A stretch of DNA of 64,000 bases from DSWT01 sp035420085 (lineage in GTDB: Bacteria; Chloroflexota; Anaerolineae; B4-G1; SLSP01): the NCBI GenBank assembly GCA_035420085.1, contig DAOLUH010000006.1, positions 62,001 to 126,000 on the forward strand. The letters are read 5' to 3'. The position numbers and the translations under genes were made by a program. Under the pieces are notes generated by a model. The model ran no database searches and had not been told where the DNA came from. It saw nothing but the letters and a program-made list of their open reading frames with translations. Shown here one piece after another: positions 22,465-30,400 of this stretch (position 1 is the first letter of the stretch; every line of letters starts with the position of its first letter).

Positions 22465-24465
22465 ATGCGACCACGACACACACAAAAGACGGCAAGTTGC
22501 TTGTATATGCTCGGCTTTTTATCGGGACTTGTCTTTGTCATTTTGTGCGGCAGCACGACGCTGTACAATAATATCGCACCTTCATCTTCCCAGGTCGAAA
22601 GAAACGAGCAACCTGTGAATATAGCGCCGCAAGAAGCGTTACCGCAACAGGATGGCCCGACTACCGACTCCGTTGAAATTCTTTATGGCGCAACCACCGA
22701 TGGTCAGGAAGAATTGACGGTCAACGCCTTCGGCTTCGAGCCGGGGACAGCGGTCATGGTGTATCTCAAAGACGGCAACCAGGTTCTGGATACGAAAAGC
22801 GATTCTGCCGATGGTATGGGCGCCATCTCAGTGGATTTTATACTGCCAGCCGCCGCGCGGACCTTGACCCACGTTCAGGTTGTGGTCGAGTATAATGGGA
22901 TACAGATTGCCCCGACGCCGTATCCGCTGCCGCGTAATGGGAATGTGGATACCAGCGTTGTAGATGCCGCGCTGGTTGACGCTGCGGGCAAGTCGGTGCA
23001 GACCCCGCAGTCAGTGGTTGATGTTTCGAAGTCAACGCCGGGCACGTGGCGACCCGTGACGGTGATGGGGTCAACAGCTACCGCTCCCACCAATCCCACC
23101 GCTCCCACCAATACCCCTTTCGTCACACCTACACCGCCGCCGCTGGCGCCCGCAACCGTCTTCGTCCCTCCGTTGATGCCCGCCATCACAGCGACCCCGT
23201 TGCCCACGTCTATCCCGATGGAACCTTACTATCCCAACTGGCGCGCGGAGTATTACAATAACGCCACATGGGCCAATGCGCCGGCCGTCGTCCGCGACGA
23301 TCAGGACATCGCTTTTAACTGGGGGGAGAGTTCACCGGCGCCCGGCGCGGTGGGACAAAACTGGTTCTCAGCGCGCTGGACGCGCCGCGTGGTTTTGCCG
23401 GAAGGGTACTATACATTCGTGCTCAGCGCCGACGACCAGGCAGAGGTGTACAAGGACGGGGAGAAATTTCTGACCTACATGGGTAAGTCGCCTTCGGTTA
23501 ATCAGAAATCAATTTATGTCCAGGGCTTTGTCCCCATTGAATTTGAGGTAAAATACATCGAATACTGGGGAAACGCCCACGTCCAATTTTACTGGCAGCC
23601 AGTGGGAACAGGCATCGGAGAGGAAGCCGGCGCAGGCTGTTGTTGGACGGCAACGTATCACCAGGGCGCGGAAATTTTCGGCGAACCGGTTTGGACACAG
23701 TCCATCCCAGGCAACGATTTGCGCCTGGAATGGAACAAAATGCAGGACCCCATCTGGCAATATGTCGGATACGGCAATTATTTCTCCGCGCGTTTCACAC
23801 GCGAAATTCAGGCGCCGCAACAGGCGGGAGCCTATCACCTGTGCGTCTACGTCAATGATGTGGTGCGATTGTGGCTGGATCGCAACCAACTGGTGTATCA
23901 CTGCGAATGTGGAGAGCGCAGTTGTCTGGTCTGTCGCCAGGTCTATCTGGGGAAAAATCCCGCCCATCATCTGAACCTTGAATACTCGCACACGTTAGGC
24001 GAACCTTATCTGGGCTTCTACGTCGTGCCGGCAAGAGAAGGAGAGCCGTGGGTTGGCGCTTTCTTCACCAATACGCAAATGTCCGGTCTCCCTCTGGTGG
24101 CGAGGACGGCGGCAAACGTGGATTTCAACTGGCAGCAATTTGCGCGGCCGGATACGGGTCTACACTATGATTACTTTGCTGCACGCTGGCAGACTACGGT
24201 GGAACTGGTACACGGACAATATGTGTTCCATGTGCTCGTTGACGATGGAGCGCGTTTGCGGGTCAACGGTCGCACGCTCATTGATCAATGGGAAAAGGGC
24301 AGCGCCCGTGAATTTACCGCAACCTATGACGTTTGGGGAGATGCGGAACTAGCGCAGATCGAATTGGATTACTATGATGAGGAAATGTTGGCCGTCGTCA
24401 AGCTCTGGTGGGATGCCCCGCCGCCCACTCCCACCCCCACCCCAACGCTGACGCCCGGCCCTTGA
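22465..24465 (+). CDS. Surface protein with three PA14-like domains
   Basis: A 666-aa membrane-anchored protein: signal anchor (about 11-35), a beta-rich domain (about 65-165), a Pro/Thr linker, then three PA14-like beta-barrels at about 255-390 (WRAEYYNNATW, FSARWTRRVVLPEGYYTFVLSADD), 390-530 (YFSARFTREIQ, YHLCVYVNDVVRLWLD) and 535-650 (FAARWQTTVELVHGQYVFHVLVDDGARLRVNG), ending in a Thr/Pro tail. PA14 domains usually bind carbohydrate. The second has an unusual cysteine cluster (CECGERSCLVC). ATG 22465 follows GAGG; the GTG at 22459 is less likely. Ligand and role unknown. Confidence 0.85.
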   Translation: MRPRHTQKTASCLYMLGFLSGLVFVILCGSTTLYNNIAPSSSQVERNEQPVNIAPQEALPQQDGPTTDSVEILYGATTDGQEELTVNAFGFEPGTAVMVYLKDGNQVLDTKSDSADGMGAISVDFILPAAARTLTHVQVVVEYNGIQIAPTPYPLPRNGNVDTSVVDAALVDAAGKSVQTPQSVVDVSKSTPGTWRPVTVMGSTATAPTNPTAPTNTPFVTPTPPPLAPATVFVPPLMPAITATPLPTSIPMEPYYPNWRAEYYNNATWANAPAVVRDDQDIAFNWGESSPAPGAVGQNWFSARWTRRVVLPEGYYTFVLSADDQAEVYKDGEKFLTYMGKSPSVNQKSIYVQGFVPIEFEVKYIEYWGNAHVQFYWQPVGTGIGEEAGAGCCWTATYHQGAEIFGEPVWTQSIPGNDLRLEWNKMQDPIWQYVGYGNYFSARFTREIQAPQQAGAYHLCVYVNDVVRLWLDRNQLVYHCECGERSCLVCRQVYLGKNPAHHLNLEYSHTLGEPYLGFYVVPAREGEPWVGAFFTNTQMSGLPLVARTAANVDFNWQQFARPDTGLHYDYFAARWQTTVELVHGQYVFHVLVDDGARLRVNGRTLIDQWEKGSAREFTATYDVWGDAELAQIELDYYDEEMLAVVKLWWDAPPPTPTPTPTLTPGP

Positions 24466-24515
24466 TTCAACATAGGATTCACCACTATACTATCAAACTA
24501 TACAAGGAGGCAACG

Positions 24516-25049
24516 ATGTCATTCAATGTTAAGAAACGCGGTAAATTGACCTATTATTATCACGGCGAACATCCGGTGCTCTCGGCCCTGGTCACGGAAG
24601 AGCTGCCGGACGGCGACCTGAAGATTTCCTTCGCAGGTCTGACCGGCGGCTACTCGGCCAAAGGTGTATTGAACCTGGACGAATTGGTCACAATGGATCC
24701 CAAGCGGGAAATTCCCCTGGTCTTCAAATGCTGGGAGCTGTGGCTGCAAGAGGCCGGGATCTGCGATTCGCTGAAGGACGTGGACTTCATTGAAGTTCAC
24801 GCTTTCGGCTGCCAGCCCAAATCGCCCAACCCGTTTGTTGATCCGCTTGGCTATGCGGCGGAGCAGGAACGGCTGCGCACAGCCTATGCGGAAGCCTATC
24901 GCGACTTCTTTCGGGATTATTTGCCGGACAACGGCGTGCCGGCCCGGTTCACCGTCCACCTGGTTGATGTGCCGGACAAGGCGGCGTCGTATGAGTTCTA
25001 CGGCACGGCGCTTTACCAGCGGGCGCTCCAGAAGCCGGATGCCCAATGA
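24516..25049 (+). CDS. Hypothetical protein, first gene of the amidohydrolase operon
   Basis: A 177-aa soluble acidic protein, not recognised. The N-terminal 60 residues look beta-rich (KLTYYYHGEHPVLSALVTEEL, DLKISFAGLTG), the rest mainly helical (EQERLRTAYAEAYRDFFRDYL). No signal peptide, no membrane segment, and the two cysteines in the middle (FKCWELW, AGICDSL) are not in a metal motif. A perfect AAGGAGG is 5 nt before ATG 24516; the frame opens earlier inside the PA14 gene without support. Its stop overlaps the amidohydrolase start (ATGA), so it should act in the same pathway. Confidence 0.75.
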   Translation: MSFNVKKRGKLTYYYHGEHPVLSALVTEELPDGDLKISFAGLTGGYSAKGVLNLDELVTMDPKREIPLVFKCWELWLQEAGICDSLKDVDFIEVHAFGCQPKSPNPFVDPLGYAAEQERLRTAYAEAYRDFFRDYLPDNGVPARFTVHLVDVPDKAASYEFYGTALYQRALQKPDAQ

Positions 25050-26275
25050 GCGACCTCTCCACCCTTGACCTGCTCCTCAAAGGCGGGCGCGTCATTGATC
25101 CGGCCAACGGCATTGATGCGCCCATGGACGTGGGCATCCACGGCTCCGTCATCGCGCGTGTGGCGGCGGATATTCCCAGCTCGGACGCGGCAACGGTGGT
25201 GGATGTCAGCGGACATATCGTCACCCCCGGCATCCTGGACATCCACACGCACGTCTATCCTTCTGTGCCGAGCGCAGTGGCCTACGTCGGCGCGCTGAAC
25301 GCCGATGCGCATCTCCTGGCGTCCGGCGTCACCACCACCGTGGACGCTGGAACGACCGGCTGGAAGGACTTCCCGCACTTCAAAGCGCGCTATATTGATA
25401 AATCCCAGGTGCGCATCCTTGCCTTCATCAACATCGCCGATGGCGGGATGGTTGACGCGACTTCTGAGCAGGTGATGCGGGCTATGCAGCCTAAGATCGC
25501 TGCCGCCCTTGCCGAAGCCTACCCGGAGGTGATCGTCGGTATCAAGACGGCGCACTATTGGACCAAAGACCCGTGGGATGCCGAGCATCTCCCGTGGGCC
25601 TCGGTGGAGCGCGCCGTCGAGGCGGGTGAACTCTGTGGCAAGCCGGTGATGGTGGATTTCTGGCCGCGTCCGCCAGAGCGTTCCTATCCCGATCTGATCC
25701 TGAAGAAGCTGCGGCCTGGCGACATCCACACGCACGTCTTCGCGCAGCAATTCCCTATCGTCAATGCTGAGGGCAAAGTCTACGACTACATGTTTCAGGC
25801 GCGCGAGCGCGGCGTCATCTTTGACCTGGGCCATGGCGCCGGGAGTTTCTGGTTCCGCAACGCGGTCCCCGCGCTGGCAGATGGCTTCCCTCCTGATTCG
25901 ATCAGCACCGATCTGCATATGGGCAACATCAACGGCCCGGTCGTGAGTATGCTGACCACGATGTCCAAATATCTGAGTATGGGGATGCCGTTGCAAGAGG
26001 TCATCTTCCGTTCCACGGTCACACCGGCGCGCGAGATCAGGCGTCCCGAACTAGGGACATTGAGCGTCGGCGCGGAAGCCGATGTCGCCGTCTTCAAGCG
26101 TCACGAGGGCCGGTTCGGCTTTACCGACTGCGGGCGCGCGAAGATCGTAGGGAGCCAGAAATTGGAGTGCGCGATGACGGTACGAGCTGGAAAAATCGTC
26201 TACGACCCCACCGGCTTGAGTATGCCCGAATGGCAACACGCCCCGGCAGCCTATTGGAAGCTGCCCGATCTGTAA
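25046..26275 (+). CDS. COG3964-type amidohydrolase/deacetylase family metallohydrolase
   Basis: A 409-aa amidohydrolase-superfamily enzyme. The N-terminal KGGRVIDPANGIDAPMDVGI, the metal site HxH in DIHTHVYPS, the likely bridging lysine in VIVGIKTAHYW, histidines in DIHTHVFAQQF and DLGHGAGSFWF, and the aspartate in STDLHMGNI give the full metal set. It is closest by eye to the COG3964 group that commonly neighbours SelA-like PLP enzymes, as it does here. Those enzymes are predicted to deacetylate an amino acid or amino sugar; the substrate is not known. ATGA overlap with the upstream gene, 30 nt to the downstream one. Confidence 0.87.
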   Translation: MSDLSTLDLLLKGGRVIDPANGIDAPMDVGIHGSVIARVAADIPSSDAATVVDVSGHIVTPGILDIHTHVYPSVPSAVAYVGALNADAHLLASGVTTTVDAGTTGWKDFPHFKARYIDKSQVRILAFINIADGGMVDATSEQVMRAMQPKIAAALAEAYPEVIVGIKTAHYWTKDPWDAEHLPWASVERAVEAGELCGKPVMVDFWPRPPERSYPDLILKKLRPGDIHTHVFAQQFPIVNAEGKVYDYMFQARERGVIFDLGHGAGSFWFRNAVPALADGFPPDSISTDLHMGNINGPVVSMLTTMSKYLSMGMPLQEVIFRSTVTPAREIRRPELGTLSVGAEADVAVFKRHEGRFGFTDCGRAKIVGSQKLECAMTVRAGKIVYDPTGLSMPEWQHAPAAYWKLPDL

Positions 26276-26305
26276 AATAACGATCTAACCTTCCAGGAGT
26301 ACATC

Positions 26306-27415
26306 ATGGACATCTACGACGAACTCGGCGTCACCAAAGTCATCAACGGCGCGGCAACCCTTACCCGCTTTGGCGGATCGCTGATGCCGCCGGAAGTCCT
26401 CGCGGCGATGGCGGAAGCGGCGCAGCATTTTGTGGACATTGACGAATTGCAGCAGAAGGTCGGGGCGCGAATTGCCGCCTGGACACACAACGAAGCGGCT
26501 TACGTGGCGTGCGGCGCGGCAGCCGGCATGGTTCTGAGCACCGCGGCCTGTATCACGGGCCTTGATCCCGAAAAACGCGCCCGCTTGCCGTATACCGACG
26601 GGATGAAGAACGAAATCATCATCCATAAATGCTGGCGCGTGGGCTACGACTTTGCGATTCAGCAGGCGGGCGGCAAGCTGGTCGAAATTGGCACAGAACA
26701 CAGCGCCACCGCTGATGATATGGAGCGCGCAATCAACGAGAAAACTGCCGCCATCTTCTACTTCTACAACGTCAGCCAGATGGGCGGCTACGTTCCCCTG
26801 GAACAAGGCATTGCTGTCGCCCAACGCCACGGCATCCCGCTGATCGTTGACGCCGCCGCGCAAATCCCGCCGGTCGAGAATCTGTGGCGCTTCACGCAGA
26901 TGGGCGCAGACCTGGTGTTGTTTAGCGGCGGCAAGGGGTTGTGCGGCCCGCAGAGCAGCGGCCTGATCCTGGGACGCAAAGACCTCATTGAAGCTTGCGC
27001 CTTCAATGCCTGCCCGCGCGCCTTTATCGGGCGACCGATGAAAGTAGGAAAAGAGGAATTGGTCGGGCTGATGGCGGCGGTGCGCTGGTATTTGGATCTG
27101 GATCACGCTGCGTTAATGCAGTCCTACGAAGATCAGGTGCAGGCCGTCATCAACGCCTTTGCAGATCACCCACATGCAACGGCGCGGCGCAGCTTTCCGA
27201 GCGAAGCCGGGCAACCGATGCCCCGCGCGGAGATTATCCTGGACGAAGCAGCGATTGGGATGACACGCGACGAAGTGTTACGTCAGTTACGGGGCGGCGA
27301 ACCGAGCATTGTGCTGGCAGAGGCAGGGGCAAATGGCCTCTTCGTCAATCCGCAAACGTTGCGAGCGGGGGAAGTGCAGATCATCATCAACCGGGTGCAA
27401 CAAATCATTGCTTGA
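26306..27415 (+). CDS. SelA-like PLP-dependent enzyme (DgaE/COG1921 type)
   Basis: A 369-aa fold-type I PLP enzyme. The Schiff-base lysine is K210 in LVLFSGGKGLCGPQSSG and the PLP-ring aspartate is in PLIVDAAAQIPPV. Relatives include D-glucosaminate-6-phosphate ammonia-lyase (DgaE) and enzymes misnamed selenocysteine synthase; it lacks the size of SelA (about 460 aa). With the amidohydrolase it likely forms a two-step route: deacetylation of an N-acylated compound, then PLP-dependent elimination or cleavage. Ribosome site CCAGGAG lies upstream of ATG 26306. Last gene of the operon; a strong hairpin follows. Confidence 0.85.
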   Translation: MDIYDELGVTKVINGAATLTRFGGSLMPPEVLAAMAEAAQHFVDIDELQQKVGARIAAWTHNEAAYVACGAAAGMVLSTAACITGLDPEKRARLPYTDGMKNEIIIHKCWRVGYDFAIQQAGGKLVEIGTEHSATADDMERAINEKTAAIFYFYNVSQMGGYVPLEQGIAVAQRHGIPLIVDAAAQIPPVENLWRFTQMGADLVLFSGGKGLCGPQSSGLILGRKDLIEACAFNACPRAFIGRPMKVGKEELVGLMAAVRWYLDLDHAALMQSYEDQVQAVINAFADHPHATARRSFPSEAGQPMPRAEIILDEAAIGMTRDEVLRQLRGGEPSIVLAEAGANGLFVNPQTLRAGEVQIIINRVQQIIA

Positions 27416-27418
27416 GTG

Positions 27419-27459
27419 TGGCGGCGACTTCAGTCGTTGTGCGGCTGAAGTCGCCGCCA
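27419..27459. terminator. Perfect 14-15 bp hairpin between convergent genes
   Basis: GGCGGCGACTTCAG (27420-27433) pairs perfectly with 27445-27458, extended by one T-A pair, around an 11-nt loop. It sits between two convergent genes and probably ends transcription from both sides, though no long T-run follows. It may also be a dispersed repeat. Confidence 0.6.
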
Positions 27460-27468
27460 TGTTTACCT

Positions 27469-30400
27469 TTACTGACTCACAACGTAGTATACTGTTGATA
27501 ATTCGTCCTCGTACACCGTTTCGAGCCAACCGCGTTCAACCATCTCCTTGAATTTGGCTAAGCCTTCGGGCATCATGTAAGCGCGCTCGTAGGGGCCGAG
27601 GATCACGTACCGCACATCATAGCGCGTCAATATCTTGAGCGCCTGTCCAGCATCCATCGTGTTGTAGAAGTAACGGATGTCTGCTTGGCGCGCCTCGACG
27701 GTCCCGCCGGGCATTGTCATCCGCTGCTGCACCGAGTGCCATCGCCACGCTGCCACCGACGGCAGCCCCGTGTAAACGGTAATGCGTCCCCCCCAGAGGT
27801 ACTCGCGTTCTCCCTGGCCTTCGATGATCGTGGGAGAACCTGCGACGTTTTCCTGCAACCAGCGGATGACCCGGTCGTCCGCCGCCAGCGGGATGTCGGC
27901 ACCGCGCTCAATCTGCGTCGCATAGGGCAGAAAGGCCATTCCGTCCAGGGTATGCGGCGCTTGCGGCGACCAGCGGTCGCGCGCCTTAGCCGGAATCGCC
28001 AGGATGGTATACATCGCCGCCGCAGCCAGCAGGACGGCGAGAATGCCCGAAACCATATCGCTGACGAAGTAGGGAATTTTGTTCAGCGAAGATTCTTGCT
28101 CAGCGCGATAGCTGCTCAGGGCGTAATGGATAATGCGTTCGGCAGCGACCGCGGCGCTCAAACCGAGCAGCATCCACACCTGGAGGTAAAATTTGAACAC
28201 AGTGTTCATCCTGCCGATGTCGCCTTCCAGGACAACCACTTCCACCAGCAAACTCAAGGCCAGCGCCGTGCCCACCCACATCCACAACAAACGGGCGCGC
28301 GGTGCACATTGCGGATCGAGGATCAGGAGCGCCGCCAACGTCCCCAGCGGGATCACGATCCAGGTAACGGCGACGCCGACGACCAGCAGCACGACCGCCA
28401 AAATTGCCATACCGAGCAGCGCCATGCCCAAAGCCAACCACACGCTGGCATCTTTTCCGTCCCGGATACGGCGGAATAGCGCCAGCCCACGCACAACGGC
28501 GAGCACCACAATGGGGAAGAGAAAATGCCCGTGCATAATCAGATAAATGCCGAGTGGGGTGCGCGAGCCTTTCCACAGACCGAAGGATGTGTAAGCCGAT
28601 GCGTAGTTCGTGATGTAAGGGCGGAAGAGCACTTCCCCCAGGAGCACAAACAAAATTGGGGTGAGCACTTTGTAGTAGGGGAAGATCGGTTTGGGATCCT
28701 CCGCGAGTTCTGATTTTGAATCGCTTGTCCGCGGATTGAAGAATGTGAATAGCAGTCCTACACTCATTAACGCCAGATAGGTCGGCCAATCCCAGGTATT
28801 GGTGGCCTTCAGTGCTCCCGCGATAAGCCCGGCCAGCACAAAAGTCGGCAGGGGATGTGGGATGCAGCGCCGCAGATGCGCCAACCACGACCGCTTTACA
28901 CTGCCCGGTGCCGGTTCTGCCCCGATGCCCCATTGCAGCGCAATCGCCAGCGCCACCTGCGTCAACGGCAGCGCCATCATGTGCGCGTGCAAGTCCGCAT
29001 ACAGGAATGTGAACGCCGGGAACTCGTTGATCGCGCCCACTTCACCCTCGGCGAACGGGATCACGCGCGATGCGTTCCAGTACCACCACTCTGGGCGGAA
29101 TGCCAGGGATTGGCCCTGCATAACCACTTTCCACAGCCCAACGATCGCCGATACTACAGCCGGATAGCCGGGGATGAGGCTATCGAATTGGATATTGCCG
29201 ATGTCCTCCAGACCCGTAAACAGCAGGCGCAGTTCACCCAGATTGCCCAATACTAGCACGAGGAACGTTCCTAATAGCCCGGCGCGCAACCCGCGTTTGG
29301 CGTCGCCGCCGGCCAGGTTGCTGGCGACGACGTAGGCCCCCACCCCCGTCAGCGCGTAAAGCGCAGGGACGGCCAGGTTATACGCCACGCTCGGCACAAT
29401 GCCCACCGCCTTGATGAGCGAGCCGATCATCACAAAGCCGAAGTAGTAATAGTTCATTGTCCCGCCGGCGAACCAGGGGTCGTAGGGCGGGAACCACGTT
29501 GACTTGATGATCGCGTTGAGGTAGGAGAAGTCCATCGGCTTCTCGCCGCCGGCCACAGGATGCCACAGATCGGGATTGAGTGAACGCACGTAAACCCAGA
29601 AGAGATAGAGCGCCGCGAAGATAATTTCCACATACAGCATATCGCGCCAGTGCTCCTGGAGGAAAGTGCGGAACTCATCCCAACGCCGGTAGACGAACAG
29701 CCCGGAGACGATCGCCCAGAAGAAGAACACGCCCCACAACAACAGCCGGGTATGGGGGAGCAATTTCAGGCTCGACAGCAACCAGGCAACATAAGACCAC
29801 GCCAACAACCCAACGATGCGCGATAAGCCGTATCCTCGATCGCGCAAAGCGGGAAAAGCATAATACAGCCACGGGAATGCCAGTATCCCAAGCGCCGCCA
29901 ACATCATCCACCACACGGTCACCGCCAGAATTTGCGAGCGATTGTGCAGCGCATTGCGGTTGAAGAGCTTCGACCAGGTCCCGCCAGCTTCCTGTTCTGC
30001 GCGCATACGCGGCGTCATGACTAAGGTGAGCTTGCCGTTACTCTTGTTGCGCGTCGCTTCGAGTGGCGTCATCCAGCGGACATCGTCCAACAGTGACAGT
30101 GGCAGCAAGGCTGCGGCGCGCGCGCGGGAATAGGCCGGCGTTTTGGCGAAGATCAACACAGTCGGGTGGTCGTAGACGCTGAAGGCTTCTTCTGCCGGAG
30201 GAAACATGATCTGGCATGGGCGCGCGTTAGTGTAACGTGGCTCCATTAGGGCAAAGGGAATCTCCTGATCGGGGAACTGGCACGGCCCCAACGCCGGGTA
30301 AGAAACGAATTCCGCCAACAGCTCAAAGCCCAGGCTGCCGTTGAACAACGCCTCGTAATACGCCGTGGTGAACGGGTAACGCATCGCCAGCCGTGGGATT

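Noticed and set aside
25013..25996. Minus-strand 327-codon frame opposite the amidohydrolase
   Set aside because: His/Arg-rich antisense of a gene with an intact metal site.
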